DNA of 64,000 nt, from NCBI RefSeq assembly GCF_000829445.1, contig NZ_JXRQ01000029.1:124001-188000 (forward strand), read 5' to 3'. Positions 35,523 through 45,450 of the stretch are shown here, piece after piece (within the stretch, counting starts at the first letter, position 1; each line of letters begins with the position of its first letter). The notes under the pieces were generated by a model that was not told where the DNA came from, did not search any database, and was given only the letters and a program-made list of their open reading frames with translations. Origin of the DNA: Jeotgalibacillus alimentarius (GTDB lineage Bacteria; Bacillota; Bacilli; Bacillales; Jeotgalibacillaceae). Made by a program: the position numbers and the translations under genes.

Positions 35523-37008
35523 TCCCTCCTGCCGCTGCAGTCATCAGGCGCGCTTCAGTTGCTTCCTGATTCTGCATTTCATCTGTTATTTCCCCATCTG
35601 CCATCACCAGAATCCGGTCAGCAATCTGAAGTAATTCATCAAACTCACTTGTGAAGTAAAGAATACCTTTCCCTTGGTCAGCTAAATGTGTAATCAGACG
35701 GAACACATCATTTTTTGCTCCGATATCAATTCCTTTTGTCGGCTCATCAAAAATAAATACGTTACTGTCATGATTCAGCCACTTACCGATCGAGACCTTC
35801 TGCTGATTACCGCCACTGAGATGTTTCAGCAGTGCTTTTGGTGAAGATGTCACGATTCCGAGCTCTTCAATCTGCTCTAGTGCAGACTGATGTTCTTTTT
35901 TACGGTTAATCCAGCCGGCTGGCGAAAAGCTTTTCAGTGCCGGAAGTGAAAGATTTTCCTGTACAGAAGAGTCGATCAGCACACCGCTTTTACGACGTTC
36001 CTCCGGAATAAATGAAAGCCCTGCATTGACTGCATGACGCGGACTTTTAATGGACACGCTGTGGCCGTTAACAAACCACTTTCCTTTTGCATTCGTTACT
36101 CCAAAGATCGCATTGGCTGTTTCAGATTTCCCTGCTCCGACAAGACCTGCCACACCAACGATTTCACCCGCTCCAACTGTCAAGCTGACTTGTTTTCCGG
36201 TCTCAGGTACTGACAGGTGCTCAATTTCAAACATCGTTTCCCCGCTGATTTTACGGTGGTGATAATCTGCTTTATGAAGCTGTTTGCCAAGCATCGTTTG
36301 AATCACTTCTTCAGACGATACTTTCCCCGTTTCATAAACAGCCACTGCTTTACCGTCTCTCATCACAGTCATGCGCTCTGCAATCTGGCTGATCTCCTGC
36401 ATACGGTGTGAGATATAGATCATACCGATTCCCTGTGTTTTCAATTCTTCAATCACCTGAAACAATTGTTTCGTTTCGTGATCACTTAAAGGGGCAGTCG
36501 GCTCATCAAAAATAATGATTTTCGCCTCAGATGCCACTGCACGGGCAAGCAGTATCATTTGCTTTTGGGAGAGCGTGCAGTCTTCAATCAGCTGATTCAG
36601 TGGAATATGCGTATTTACTTTCGCAAGACGCTCCCTGGCAATGTGACGGCGCTTTTTCCAGCTGATCGGACGGCTGTTTTTTCCTCCCACCGTTAGATCC
36701 AGAGTCAGATTTTCAACAACCGGCAGATTCGGGATCAATCCTGTATCGACTTCCTGTACGACGATTGCAATCCCCTTCGCCTGTGCTTCAGATGGGGAAG
36801 TAAAATGGACTTCTTCCCCGTTGATTTGAATTGAACCGTCATCTTTCTCGTAATCTCCTGAAAGGATCTTTACAAGTGTACTTTTACCCGCTCCATTTAC
36901 GCCTAACAGCGCATGAACTTCGCCAGGTTCAACGGAGAAGTCCACCTGCTTCAGGACATCAACCGGGCCAAATGACTTTGTAAGCTGTTGAACCTGTAGT
37001 AAACTCAT
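35473..37008 (-). CDS. ABC sugar ATPase, RbsA type (two ATP-binding domains)
   Basis: 511 aa from ATG 37008, whose ATGA overlaps the binding-protein stop. Two ABC cassettes: Walker A GVNGAGKST near 37-45 and GLVGAGKSE near 288; signature LSQKQ in the first and LSGGNQQK in the second; Walker B IIFDEPTA and FIFDEPTK. Drives the permease encoded downstream. A longer frame to 37071 is the overlap only. Confidence 0.92.
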   Translation of the reverse strand: MSLLQVQQLTKSFGPVDVLKQVDFSVEPGEVHALLGVNGAGKSTLVKILSGDYEKDDGSIQINGEEVHFTSPSEAQAKGIAIVVQEVDTGLIPNLPVVENLTLDLTVGGKNSRPISWKKRRHIARERLAKVNTHIPLNQLIEDCTLSQKQMILLARAVASEAKIIIFDEPTAPLSDHETKQLFQVIEELKTQGIGMIYISHRMQEISQIAERMTVMRDGKAVAVYETGKVSSEEVIQTMLGKQLHKADYHHRKISGETMFEIEHLSVPETGKQVSLTVGAGEIVGVAGLVGAGKSETANAIFGVTNAKGKWFVNGHSVSIKSPRHAVNAGLSFIPEERRKSGVLIDSSVQENLSLPALKSFSPAGWINRKKEHQSALEQIEELGIVTSSPKALLKHLSGGNQQKVSIGKWLNHDSNVFIFDEPTKGIDIGAKNDVFRLITHLADQGKGILYFTSEFDELLQIADRILVMADGEITDEMQNQEATEARLMTAAAGGNAVETVEYQRLSAARP

Positions 37009-38162
37009 TGTGCGTTTTTCGCCTCCAGTGCATCCATCCAAGGTGACCGCGCCGCATTTGGTGAGCCCCATCCTTCAATGTGCTGACCGACATCAGCCAT
37101 TGTCACCGGCTCATCCGGCAGATCGCTCACATTGACAACAGAAGGATCAAGCGCGTAAATAGACGGTGTTTCTTCCCCTGCGATCTTCTGATATAGGAAT
37201 CTTACCTGAACACCTGCCACTTCAGCAGGGTCAGTTGCTGCTGTTGTCACCCAGGGACTGTTTTCTGCCTGCATAATCTGCAGGTCCTCATCACTTAAAT
37301 CAATTCCGTATACTTTAATTTCATCGCGTCCCGCCTGCTGAATTGCGCGCGTAACACCCTTTGCAAACTCATCATATGGTGCAAACACTGCATCAATTGA
37401 TCCCTCTTCAGGATACTTCTTCAATACAGCCTCCATCTGATTTTGTGAATCTAGCGCTGTGTTATTACTCACACTTCCAAAACGCGCCACCTCTTCAATG
37501 TTAGGATAGTGCTCAAGGAACGCTTCATAAATGACATTACGTCTTTCTAGTGGTGTAAAACCGCCGGCCCATACATAGACAATATTTCCTTCCCCATCAA
37601 TATCCTGGGCAAGCTGCTTTAATGTGCCCCACGCGAGGCTATAGTCATCCTGGCTGATGGCTGTTACGCCATCAGCTGTAATATCGTTATCGAATGTGAC
37701 AACCGGAATCCCTTTTTCAAGTGCTTCTTCAACGCCCTGATTCAACGCTTCCGCCCGGCCATGGTCGATTAAAATTCCATCTACCCCCTGATTGATTGCT
37801 GTCTGAAGGTGATTGGCCATTTGTGATAAATCGTTGTTTGCATTATAGATCTGAACTTCGCCTCCGAATTTTTTAACCTGTGCTTCGAGTCCACTGACAT
37901 ACTGTGAGGCGAACGTGCCTGTTGAAAACTCCATAATGGCAGCGATTTTAAGAGGCTGATCAACAGCTGCCGGAATCTCTGCATCACTTCCCTGCGATGT
38001 CTGTTCAGGTGATGTTTCCTCTGCAGCTTCAGCCGTTTCTTCTGCAGCTGTCTCTTCGGATGTTTCCTCCGGTTCCTCTTCCTGTGAAGAAGGCTGCTGG
38101 TTTGTGCATGCTGCCAGAATCAGGGTCAGTACGAGTAATAGTAAAGTAAGTCCTTTTTTCAT
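37005..38162 (-). CDS. Sugar-binding lipoprotein, RbsB type
   Basis: 385 aa. Lipobox LILAAC (Cys19), then a long Glu/Thr-rich linker to about 67, then a type 1 periplasmic-binding fold (IAAIMEFSTGTFASQYV near 74). AAAGGAG precedes the ATG. Placed after mtnKA, so methylthioribose or a related pentose is my candidate ligand, by context only; an Rbs-like system could equally carry ribose or autoinducer 2. Confidence 0.85.
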   Translation of the reverse strand: MKKGLTLLLLVLTLILAACTNQQPSSQEEEPEETSEETAAEETAEAAEETSPEQTSQGSDAEIPAAVDQPLKIAAIMEFSTGTFASQYVSGLEAQVKKFGGEVQIYNANNDLSQMANHLQTAINQGVDGILIDHGRAEALNQGVEEALEKGIPVVTFDNDITADGVTAISQDDYSLAWGTLKQLAQDIDGEGNIVYVWAGGFTPLERRNVIYEAFLEHYPNIEEVARFGSVSNNTALDSQNQMEAVLKKYPEEGSIDAVFAPYDEFAKGVTRAIQQAGRDEIKVYGIDLSDEDLQIMQAENSPWVTTAATDPAEVAGVQVRFLYQKIAGEETPSIYALDPSVVNVSDLPDEPVTMADVGQHIEGWGSPNAARSPWMDALEAKNAQ

Positions 38163-38248
38163 GTTCTGTACTCCTTTAAAAAGTTAATTTGTTAAAGTTA
38201 GTAGGTATACTGATCGAATTAGTCGGGAAAAGGCTGATTGTGAGACAC

Positions 38249-38301
38249 GGTTCACTGCCGCGTGGCTTCTTACATTGAAAAAGCCCGCAGCATGGTGAAC
38301 C
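38249..38301 (-). promoter_or_regulatory. Intercistronic hairpin between mtnA and the ABC importer
   Basis: GGTTCAC/GTGAACC (7 bp) encloses a further 12-bp imperfect stem (TGCTGCGGGCTT with AAGCCACGCGGCA, one bulge) around a 12-nt loop. No T run follows on the minus strand, so it is not a standard terminator; it could mark RNA processing or set unequal expression of the two parts. Confidence 0.6.
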
Positions 38302-38308
38302 TGTACGT

Positions 38309-39361
38309 TTATATATGCGCCGGCTCAAATAGCTCGGCCAGACCGGTTTGATAATCCCCGGATACAATACCTTTTTCAGTGATAATCCCTGAAATCAGTT
38401 CATGTGGTGTGACGTCAAAGGCCGGGTTGAATACATTGATTCCTTCAGGGGCGATCCTTTTGCCTGCGAGATGCGTAATTTCATCTGCATGCCTTTCTTC
38501 AATCACGATCTCATCCCCGGTTGCTGTATTGAGGTCAATCGTTGACAGAGGTGCTGCGACATAGAACGGAATGCCGTGCGCCTTCGCTAAAATCGCAAGT
38601 CCGTATGTACCAATTTTATTCGCTGTATCACCGTTTGCTGTGATACGGTCAGCACCAACTAAAATGGCATCGATTTTTTTCGTTCTCAGTACGTGTGCCG
38701 CCATATTGTCTGTAATAAGCGTCACATCAACCCCTGCCTGCTGAAGCTCCCAGGCAGTCAGCCTTGCTCCCTGCAGAACCGGTCTGGTTTCAGTTGCAAA
38801 GACACTGACATCTGCACCCTGCTCCTTTGCAATGTAAAACGCGCCAAGAGCTGTTCCGTATTTTGAAGTGGCAATCGCACCTGTATTGCAGTGTGTGAGA
38901 ACCGTTGCATGTTCAGGCAGGAGAGAAAAGCCGTATTCACCGATGCGCCTGCACGTTTCCTCATCCTCCTGCTGAATCAGAATCGCTTCTGCTTCAAGAC
39001 GCGTGATGACTTTTTCAGTAGATACTTCTTGATCAGCGATCTTCAGTAATCTTTGAAGTGCCCATGACAGGTTGACTGCTGTTGGTCGTGAAGAGTTCAG
39101 ATAGGCAGCTTTCTCAGCCAGCTCTGTTTTTAACACCTGCAGGTCATCTGATCCACCCTTTTTCGCCCAAAGCGCTAAGCCGTACGCTGCTGCAATACCG
39201 ATTGCAGGCGCACCTCTTACCTTCAGTTCACTGATACTGTCCCAAACGTCTTCAATTGTTTTTAAAAAGATATATTCCACTTCACCGGGAAGCTTCTGCT
39301 GATTCAGCAGCCTGATCGCATCGCCTTCCCAGATCACCGGTTTAATAAATTCTGCTGTCAT
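38309..39361 (-). CDS. mtnA: Methylthioribose-1-phosphate isomerase
   Basis: 350 aa from ATG 39361 (ATGA overlap with mtnK). [14 protein letters not shown] near 48, [19 protein letters not shown] near 157 and the catalytic [19 protein letters not shown] region near 234 are eIF2B-like isomerase motifs; Cys and Asp catalytic residues lie in those two stretches. Turns MTR-1-phosphate into methylthioribulose-1-phosphate. Confidence 0.96.
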   Translation of the reverse strand: MTAEFIKPVIWEGDAIRLLNQQKLPGEVEYIFLKTIEDVWDSISELKVRGAPAIGIAAAYGLALWAKKGGSDDLQVLKTELAEKAAYLNSSRPTAVNLSWALQRLLKIADQEVSTEKVITRLEAEAILIQQEDEETCRRIGEYGFSLLPEHATVLTHCNTGAIATSKYGTALGAFYIAKEQGADVSVFATETRPVLQGARLTAWELQQAGVDVTLITDNMAAHVLRTKKIDAILVGADRITANGDTANKIGTYGLAILAKAHGIPFYVAAPLSTIDLNTATGDEIVIEERHADEITHLAGKRIAPEGINVFNPAFDVTPHELISGIITEKGIVSGDYQTGLAELFEPAHI

Positions 39362-40572
39362 TTCCGAAGCCCCTTTAAGTAAGCTGTCAAGCTCTTTGGT
39401 GACCGCCATACTGTGCGGTTAAAGATAAGTGATCTGCCTGTTTCAATCGCACGCTGCTGCGCCTGCAGCCTTCCTGACGGGTCTTCAATTCCGTCAATAT
39501 CCTCAACATGCGCAAGTCCAATAATACGGCGGATTGTTTTACAGCCGGCAAAGCCAAGCGTATCCTGCCAGATTTTATGGATGACATAGTCCGCATACTG
39601 CTCTGTGCGTTGTCTTTCATCGAAGCCTTTTTCCAATAGAAGCGCACGGTAATGCTGTTCAAATACTGCCCACGTCTGCTCAATCGTCTCAAGCAGATAG
39701 TCACTGATCTCATCGCGTCTGCTGTCATCCGCTCTCTCCTGCTGGGCAATATAATTAAGCGTCAGGTTGGCAATAAATGCCCCAATATCAAATCCGGCCG
39801 GCCCGTAAAATGCAAACTCCGGATCAATGACTTTTGTGGATTTTTCTGTAACAAACACGCTGCCTGTATGAAGGTCTCCATGCAGCAGCGCTTCCCCTTC
39901 CGTCAGAAATTGTTTTTTCAATTTTGCGACTTCAAAGATTAGACGGTCGTCATGCCACAGTGATTCCACTGATTCCTGAAGGTTTTCAGGGTATGCATTA
40001 GATTCTGCGTTGTAATAAGGGTCTGTAAATACAAGCTTTTCAGTAATATCGCAAAGGTCAGGATTTACAAACTGTCTGGCTAACTTTTTCTTTTCAACCG
40101 GACCGAGCGCTTCGTCCGAAGAATAAAACAGGTTTTCAGCCAGGTAAGTGCCGATGTCTGCTGCAATATCCTTATAGATGTTTCCATCAATCAGACCTTT
40201 ACGGAGAATCACATGATCTGACAGGTCCTCCATCACTGTTACTGCATAGTCATCATCATGATCAAACACCTGCGGCACAAGAGATGGCACATGCTTTGCT
40301 GCTTCCTGCAGTGCCTGCCGCTCGATCCGTGCACGGTCAAGTGACAGTGGCCAGCTCTCGCCTACAACTTTTGCATAAGGAAGCGCCTGTTTGACAACCA
40401 GTGACTTGTCTGTCTGAAGATCTTTTATGATAAACACATAATTCAGGTTACCATCACCAACCTCCTTACAGGAGACGTTCCGACGGTCAGTAATCAGCCC
40501 TTTTTGCTCCAGGTAGACGAGGACACTTTGTTCTGTAAAAGGTTCATATATATTTTCACGTACATTCATCAT
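39358..40572 (-). CDS. mtnK: Methylthioribose kinase
   Basis: 404 aa. Aminoglycoside-kinase-like fold: [11 protein letters not shown] near 42 (nucleotide loop), [13 protein letters not shown] near 229 (catalytic loop) and [10 protein letters not shown] near 248 (metal-binding DPE in place of DFG). Phosphorylates MTR at C1, the entry to salvage. GGAGCG precedes the ATG. Only 15 nt after the molybdoenzyme gene. Confidence 0.96.
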   Translation of the reverse strand: MMNVRENIYEPFTEQSVLVYLEQKGLITDRRNVSCKEVGDGNLNYVFIIKDLQTDKSLVVKQALPYAKVVGESWPLSLDRARIERQALQEAAKHVPSLVPQVFDHDDDYAVTVMEDLSDHVILRKGLIDGNIYKDIAADIGTYLAENLFYSSDEALGPVEKKKLARQFVNPDLCDITEKLVFTDPYYNAESNAYPENLQESVESLWHDDRLIFEVAKLKKQFLTEGEALLHGDLHTGSVFVTEKSTKVIDPEFAFYGPAGFDIGAFIANLTLNYIAQQERADDSRRDEISDYLLETIEQTWAVFEQHYRALLLEKGFDERQRTEQYADYVIHKIWQDTLGFAGCKTIRRIIGLAHVEDIDGIEDPSGRLQAQQRAIETGRSLIFNRTVWRSPKSLTAYLKGLRK

Positions 40573-40587
40573 GATTGTCTCGCTCCT

Positions 40588-41250
40588 TTAATCAAATTCT
40601 TTTTTATGCCATTCATCTTCAGGAATTTCAAGGTCTTCTCCTGAAAATCGTTCTTCATTGTGTACTTCACCATAGTTATGAAAACCATTGCGCTCCCAAA
40701 ATCCCGGCCGGTCTTCCTTCAGAAACTCAATGCCCCGAATCCACTTCACACTCTTCCAGAAATAAAGGTGTGGCACGATTAACCTGAACGGATAACCATG
40801 TTTTGCAGTAAGCGGCTTCCCTTCATAGGAATGCGCGAGTAATATATCTTCTTTCAGCAGGTCCTCAAGCGGCAGGTTCGTCTCGTAATCGTGATCACCA
40901 TAGATCATGACATGTTTTGTACCTTCAGGAACCTCAAAGTCTTTTAGCAAATCTCTGATTGTCACACCTGTAAATGCGTTATCGAATTTCGACCATCTGG
41001 TGACGCAGTGAATATCTTTCACGATTGTGGTCTGCGGAAGCTGCATCAGCTCATCATATGTAAACTCTCTGTTTTGAACCCCTTCTCCAAAAAGCTTGAA
41101 GTTCCATGTTGCAAGATCGTATTCCGGCACTTCCCCTTCATGAAGGATCGGAAATTTCTCTGTCAGCGTCTGACCTGGCGGGAGTCTGCCACCGTATGAA
41201 TTTTTTTGTACGGGCGGCCGTGCTTTTTTCAGCCGTTCTGCTTTTCCCAT
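40588..41250 (-). CDS. Sulfite-oxidase-like molybdopterin oxidoreductase (YuiH-like)
   Basis: 220 aa from ATG 41250, 10 nt after AAGGAG (GTG 41259 in frame). The SUOX fold is clear: DIHCVTRWSKFDNAFTGV near 117 carries the molybdenum-binding Cys, and AKHGYPFRLIVPHLYFWKSVKWI follows near 167. No signal peptide, so cytoplasmic. First gene downstream of the minus-strand S-box, ahead of mtnKA, an unusual partner. Its substrate is unknown. Confidence 0.88.
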   Translation of the reverse strand: MGKAERLKKARPPVQKNSYGGRLPPGQTLTEKFPILHEGEVPEYDLATWNFKLFGEGVQNREFTYDELMQLPQTTIVKDIHCVTRWSKFDNAFTGVTIRDLLKDFEVPEGTKHVMIYGDHDYETNLPLEDLLKEDILLAHSYEGKPLTAKHGYPFRLIVPHLYFWKSVKWIRGIEFLKEDRPGFWERNGFHNYGEVHNEERFSGEDLEIPEDEWHKKEFD

Positions 41251-41278
41251 CTGCTCCACGCTCCTTTTCTGGACATAT

Positions 41279-41308
41279 AAAAAGCCCCTTTCTATAAAAG
41301 AAAGAGGC
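41279..41308 (-). terminator. S-box-controlled terminator
   Basis: On the minus strand GCCTCTTTCT, loop TTTAT, AGAAAGGGGC, T5. It follows the aptamer by about 20 nt, so SAM binding would stop transcription before the molybdoenzyme gene. Confidence 0.85.
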
Positions 41309-41327
41309 AGAATTAGACTGATTCGAC

Positions 41328-41450
41328 CTCTTATCTCTCAGACACCATTACGTCTGTTGGATGTAGCACCGTGTCCCTGCTGATTACGTGCAGCAGGGCC
41401 GGTTGCCGGGCTTCATAGGGCCAATTCCCTCAGCCAACTCTCGATAAGAG
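41328..41450 (-). ncRNA. SAM-I (S-box) riboswitch
   Basis: Minus strand reads CTCTTATCGAGAG, then GAGGGA, GGCCC, ATGAAGCCCGGCAACC, GGTGCTACATCC and AGAGATAAGAG: all conserved S-box elements including the P1 closing helix. Controls the molybdoenzyme-mtnKA operon. Confidence 0.95.
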
Positions 41451-41499
41451 TGGTATATGTAGTTGGATGTTTCTGGTTTATTGCGATTTCATAATTGCA

Positions 41500-41529
41500 A
41501 GTTTACGGAATGGAGGGTTTGTTTGTCAA
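41500..41529 (-). promoter_or_regulatory. Promoter of the minus-strand S-box operon
   Basis: Minus strand TTGACA (41529-41524), 18 nt, TAAACT (41505-41500). It would start RNA about 45 nt before the riboswitch. Confidence 0.75.
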
Positions 41530-41560
41530 TGCGTTTTTGAAAATTAATTTTTTTAGAACC

Positions 41561-41696
41561 GCTGATCCTTTCCGTGAAGGGCTTCGCTTTCCGCGGACGA
41601 ACGCCCAAGCCTCCTCAGGCAGAAAACCACTGCCTTCCGGGGTCTTTCCCGATCGTTTTTCCGCAGGAGTCTTCGCCCGGAACGAGAAGGATCAGC
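41561..41696. repeat. 136-bp repeat with 10-bp terminal inverted repeats
   Basis: GCTGATCCTT (41561-41570) and AAGGATCAGC (41687-41696) bound a GC-rich palindromic body with CTTTCCGCGG and CCTCCTCAGG. Related to the 28101 element. Lies between the divergent S-box operons; 41700-41940 beyond it shows no gene or clear motif. Confidence 0.75.
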
Positions 41697-41945
41697 TGAA
41701 TAGAATTGTTCAACCCTGTGTATCTTAATGTACTCATTGGAAACCGCTGCGGATCTTCGTTTCGAGCGGAAGCTTTCTGAAGTGCCGGCACTGAGATGAA
41801 CGGTTGCGACCGGTAATTTGTGGAATGCGGCCGATAAAATTTGTTTAATAATCAATCTGTAAATGTTCAGTAGTGACCCGAAAATCCATCTCACTCCGTA
41901 AGTACCGCCACTGAGAAGAGGTAAAACATTTTCTAAAAAAATTGC

Positions 41946-41974
41946 TTGACGCTTTTGTAATTGTCTGACATAAT
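41946..41974 (+). promoter_or_regulatory. Promoter of mtnWXBD
   Basis: TTGACG (41946-41951), 17 nt, CATAAT (41969-41974). Confidence 0.75.
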
Positions 41975-42012
41975 TCGGTACATGATTTCAATTTCAACCG
42001 AATACGTATGAA

Positions 42013-42128
42013 ACTCTTATAAAGAGCAGGTGGAGGGACGAGCCCGATGAAACCCGGCAACCTGTTTCAGCTACGAAAAGCTGATTCAAGGTGCTAATTC
42101 TCACAGCGATAGCTGAAGGATAAGAGGA
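42013..42128 (+). ncRNA. SAM-I (S-box) riboswitch
   Basis: CTCTTATAAAGAG, GGTGGAGGGA, GCCCGATGAAACCCGGCAACC, AAGGTGCTAATTC and GGATAAGAG are all present. AAGAGGAAG at the 3' side of P1 can pair with CTTCCTCTT in the terminator, giving the usual antiterminator switch. Confidence 0.95.
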
Positions 42129-42147
42129 AGAACATGCATTTTTGATG

Positions 42148-42176
42148 TCCGCTTCCTCTTTGGGAGCGGATTTTTT
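42148..42176 (+). terminator. S-box-controlled terminator
   Basis: TCCGCTTCC / GGGAGCGGA (one wobble), loop TCTTT, T6, directly after the aptamer and 27 nt before mtnW. Confidence 0.9.
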
Positions 42177-42202
42177 ATTTTTGTTTTGAAAGGATGTATA
42201 CA

Positions 42203-43420
42203 ATGTCAAAGATTACAGCGACTTATCTTGTACATGATGCAAAAGGAAATTTGGAAAAGAAGGCTGAGTCGATCGCACTCGGGCTGACTGTCGGTTCATG
42301 GACAGATCTTCCGGCGGTTGACCAGGAGCAGTTAAAGAAGCATAAGGGTGAGGTTGTTTCTATTCAGGAAGCCTCCCCTCACCAGGCGGCCGGTTATCTG
42401 GGTGACCGGAAGGCGGGCCTGATTAAGATTGCTTATCCGTCAGCTAACTTCAGTGCAGATATTCCTGCAATCCTGACAACGATTTTTGGAAAGCTTTCAC
42501 TTGATGGTGAAGTGAAGCTGGTTGATATTGAGCTGGATGAATCACTAGAAGCACAATTCCCCGGACCACAGTTCGGCATTGATTCGATCAGAAACAAGCT
42601 CGGCGTTCATGACCGCCCGCTATTGATGAGTATTTTCAAAGGAATGATCGGACGCGGTACAGACCTCTTTGAAGAACAGCTTCGTGCCCAGGCTGCCGGC
42701 GGTGTGGATCTTGTAAAGGATGATGAAATTCTGTTTGATAATCCACTCACTCCTTTTGAAGAGCGGATCCGTCGCGGTGTGAAGGTGTTGAATGAAGAAT
42801 ATGAGCGTTCGGGACACCGGACATTATACGCAGTCAACCTCTCAGGAAGAACCTTTGACTTGAAGGAAAAGGCAAGAAAAGCTGTATCACTTGGTGCGAA
42901 TGCGCTGTTGTTTAACGTTTTTGCATACGGGCTGGATACACTGCAAAGTCTTGCTGAAGACCCATATATTGATGTTCCGATTATGGCGCACCCTGCAGTA
43001 TCAGGCGCCCTGACAGCTTCACCGCTTTATGGTATCTCTAATCAGGTGCTCCTTGGGAAGCTGCTTCGTCTTGCAGGTGCTGACTTTGTTCTTTTTCCAT
43101 CTCCATACGGCAGTGTAGCCATGGAAAAGCAGGAAACACTGGCGATCAGGGATGCCCTTACTTCTGATAGCAGACTGAGACGTGCGTTTCCTGTGCCGTC
43201 AGCAGGTATCCATCCGGGACTTGTTCCTCAACTGATCGAAGACTTTGGAAAGAATTCAATTATTAACGCAGGCGGCGGAATTCACGGACATCCTGGCGGT
43301 GCAGCAGCTGGAGCGAAGGCTTTCCGCGACGCGATTACTGAGGTCCAGGCGGGCGGTACGCTTGAAGATGCAGCCGCAAAATCAGCCGAACTCGAAAAAG
43401 CACTTGCGCTCTGGGGGTGA
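42203..43420 (+). CDS. mtnW: 2,3-diketo-5-methylthiopentyl-1-phosphate enolase (RuBisCO-like)
   Basis: 405 aa from ATG 42203, 9 nt after AAAGG (ATG 42194 overlaps it). RuBisCO form [17 protein letters not shown] near 170-185 holds the active-site lysine/acid cluster, and [21 protein letters not shown] near 353 is the phosphate site. Tautomerises DK-MTP-1-P in methionine salvage. Confidence 0.96.
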   Translation: MSKITATYLVHDAKGNLEKKAESIALGLTVGSWTDLPAVDQEQLKKHKGEVVSIQEASPHQAAGYLGDRKAGLIKIAYPSANFSADIPAILTTIFGKLSLDGEVKLVDIELDESLEAQFPGPQFGIDSIRNKLGVHDRPLLMSIFKGMIGRGTDLFEEQLRAQAAGGVDLVKDDEILFDNPLTPFEERIRRGVKVLNEEYERSGHRTLYAVNLSGRTFDLKEKARKAVSLGANALLFNVFAYGLDTLQSLAEDPYIDVPIMAHPAVSGALTASPLYGISNQVLLGKLLRLAGADFVLFPSPYGSVAMEKQETLAIRDALTSDSRLRRAFPVPSAGIHPGLVPQLIEDFGKNSIINAGGGIHGHPGGAAAGAKAFRDAITEVQAGGTLEDAAAKSAELEKALALWG

Positions 43421-43425
43421 GACCA

Positions 43426-44091
43426 ATGTCGAGAATCATTTTCTGTGATTTTGATGGCACCATCACAAAATCCGACAATATCATATCAATTATGAAGCAC
43501 TTTGATCCGCCGGGCTGGGAACCGATTAAAGATCAGATTCTTTCCCGGGAAATATCGATCCGTGAAGGTGTCGGAAAATTGTTTGCAACACTGCCTTCCG
43601 AGCTAAAACAAGACATCACGGATTATGTTGTTGAAACGGCTGAAATCCGCGGAGGCTTTAGGGAATTTGTTGATTACACAAGGCAGGGTGACATCCCACT
43701 GAAAATTGTCAGCGGCGGGATCGGCTTTTTCGTAGAGCCGATATTAGCACCTTACCATCTTGAAGATCACCTTTACTGTAACGGCAGTGATTTTTCAGGT
43801 GAGCGAATCCGTATTACCTGGCCGCACGCCTGTAATGAGCAATGTTCAAATGACTGCGGATGCTGTAAACCGAGTCTGATTAGAAAAATCGCAGATCAGG
43901 ACGCAGAAAAAATTGTTATCGGTGATTCAGTGACTGATCTTGAAGCAGCAAAACTAGCTGATCTGGTGTTTGTGTGCGGAGATTATCTTGAAGAAAAGTG
44001 CCGTGAACTGAACCTGCCATACAGACGGTTCGACCATTTTGATGAAGTGATCAGCTATCTCAAACAGACAGAGGAGGTCGTCAGCCGATGA
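43426..44091 (+). CDS. mtnX: 2-hydroxy-3-keto-5-methylthiopentenyl-1-phosphate phosphatase
   Basis: 221 aa from ATG 43426. HAD motif [12 protein letters not shown] at 4-14, then KIVSGG near 90 and [12 protein letters not shown] near 165; a cysteine cluster [12 protein letters not shown] near 135 is typical of MtnX. Starts 5 nt after mtnW. Removes phosphate from the enol product. Confidence 0.94.
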   Translation: MSRIIFCDFDGTITKSDNIISIMKHFDPPGWEPIKDQILSREISIREGVGKLFATLPSELKQDITDYVVETAEIRGGFREFVDYTRQGDIPLKIVSGGIGFFVEPILAPYHLEDHLYCNGSDFSGERIRITWPHACNEQCSNDCGCCKPSLIRKIADQDAEKIVIGDSVTDLEAAKLADLVFVCGDYLEEKCRELNLPYRRFDHFDEVISYLKQTEEVVSR

Positions 44092-44717
44092 AAACCATTG
44101 ACCTGAAAGCCCGCTGGCAGGAGCTTGCAGATGTAAAAGATGTACTCGGCGCCCGTGGCTGGTTTCCCGGTACAAGCGGTAACCTGTCGATCAAAGTATC
44201 CGATGACCCGCTTGAATTCCTGGTCACTGCAAGCGGCAAGGATAAATATAAGCGAACAGACGAAGATTTTGTCCTTGTAAACCAGCACAGTCAGCCTGCT
44301 GAGGACACACAATTAAAGCCTTCTGCTGAAACACTTTTACATCAGAAAGTATATGAATTGACTGACGCCGGCTGCTCACTTCACGTTCATACAGTGAGCA
44401 ACAATGTGATGTCTGAGCTCTACGCTAAAAAAGGTGAGGTCACTTTTCAGGGACAGGAGCTCATTAAGGCTTTTAATCTGTGGGAAGAAGATGCTGTGCT
44501 CCGCGTACCGATTATTGAAAATCCGGCACATATTCCGGACCTTGCTAACCTGTTAGCTGAAAAAATAGATGACAATGTGTTCGGCGTACTGATTAAAAAT
44601 CATGGCATTACCGTCTGGGGACGCAATGCATTTGAAGCAAAAAAACATCTTGAAGCATTTGAATTTCTATTTGAAAGTCATCTGGCATTTCGAATTCATA
44701 TCCAGGGAGGACGATAA
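44088..44717 (+). CDS. mtnB: Methylthioribulose-1-phosphate dehydratase
   Basis: 209 aa, class II aldolase fold. [12 protein letters not shown] near 25, LHVHTVSNN near 99 (zinc His pair) and [11 protein letters not shown] near 165 are family motifs. Overlaps mtnX by 4 nt. Converts methylthioribulose-1-P to DK-MTP-1-P. Confidence 0.95.
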   Translation: MKTIDLKARWQELADVKDVLGARGWFPGTSGNLSIKVSDDPLEFLVTASGKDKYKRTDEDFVLVNQHSQPAEDTQLKPSAETLLHQKVYELTDAGCSLHVHTVSNNVMSELYAKKGEVTFQGQELIKAFNLWEEDAVLRVPIIENPAHIPDLANLLAEKIDDNVFGVLIKNHGITVWGRNAFEAKKHLEAFEFLFESHLAFRIHIQGGR

Positions 44718-44719
44718 AC

Positions 44720-45262
44720 ATGGCAACGATCACAATCAGAGATACTCAGGAAACAATTCAAGGGGAAGAACAGGTTCAGGCATTCCTTTCAGAGCAGGGT
44801 GTCCTGTACGAAAAGTGGGATCCTGCAAAGCTGCCTGACACGCTTCAGGGCGTAACAGGCCTATCTGATGAAGATAAAGAAACCGTTCTTTCGGTTTTTG
44901 ACAGCGAGATCCGTTCACTGGCTGAGCGCCGCGGCTATCATAACTGGGACGTGATTTCCCTGAATGAACAGACGCCTGGCCTTGAAGATCTTTTGAAAAA
45001 ATTTGAACAGGTCCATACGCACACTGAAGATGAGGTGCGTGCGATCACAGCAGGCTCAGGGATTTTCATTATTAAAAGTGAAGACAAAGGTTACTTTGAT
45101 GTGAACCTTGCACCAGGCGACGTGATTTCTGTACCGGTTAACACGCCACATTTCTTCACGCTGACAGATGAGCGCGAAGTTGTAGCAGTCCGCCTGTTCA
45201 TTGAAAAAGAAGGCTGGGTTGCCCATCCTTACAACGATCCGGAGTTTGAAGAAGCGAAATAA
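44720..45262 (+). CDS. mtnD: Acireductone dioxygenase
   Basis: 180 aa cupin. Metal ligands in HTHTEDEVR (about 97-105) and in VNTPHFFTL (His near 141). With Fe2+ it makes the 2-oxo acid precursor of methionine; with Ni2+ an off-pathway product and CO. Last gene of mtnWXBD; mtnE and mtnN are not in the window. Confidence 0.96.
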   Translation: MATITIRDTQETIQGEEQVQAFLSEQGVLYEKWDPAKLPDTLQGVTGLSDEDKETVLSVFDSEIRSLAERRGYHNWDVISLNEQTPGLEDLLKKFEQVHTHTEDEVRAITAGSGIFIIKSEDKGYFDVNLAPGDVISVPVNTPHFFTLTDEREVVAVRLFIEKEGWVAHPYNDPEFEEAK

Positions 45263-45270
45263 TAGCTGAG

Positions 45271-45300
45271 ACCGCATCCTTTGAGAGGGTGCGGTTTTTT
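45271..45300 (+). terminator. Terminator of mtnWXBD
   Basis: ACCGCATCC / GGGTGCGGT with one wobble, loop TTTGAGA, T6. Confidence 0.9.
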
Positions 45301-45331
45301 GATGCTATGACATATAGGTCAAATTTCACTA

Positions 45332-45450
45332 TACGTCGAACATGGCGTGAGAAGTGGCGAACTGCCCGGGTTTTGCGTCGAACACCGCTTGTTTTACACC
45401 GAACCCAACACCACAGACGTCGAACACCACCTGTTTTACGCCGAACCCCC
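45332..45450. repeat. 21-bp-phased array (locus D, ACGTCGAACAC word)
   Basis: GAAC recurs at 45338, 45359, 45380, 45401, 45422 and 45443, exactly 21 bp each, most often as TTTTACGYCGAACAC. Same word and period as locus A 18 kb away. It lies directly after the mtnD terminator. The remaining 180 nt before the next gene shows no gene. Confidence 0.92.

Noticed and set aside
38249-38301. Standard terminator after mtnA
   Set aside because: The stem is strong but no T run follows on the minus strand, so it is listed as an intercistronic hairpin.
41700-41940. Possible eighth phased array (CGG words)
   Set aside because: CGG intervals are 10-19 bp and uneven; no 21-bp period.
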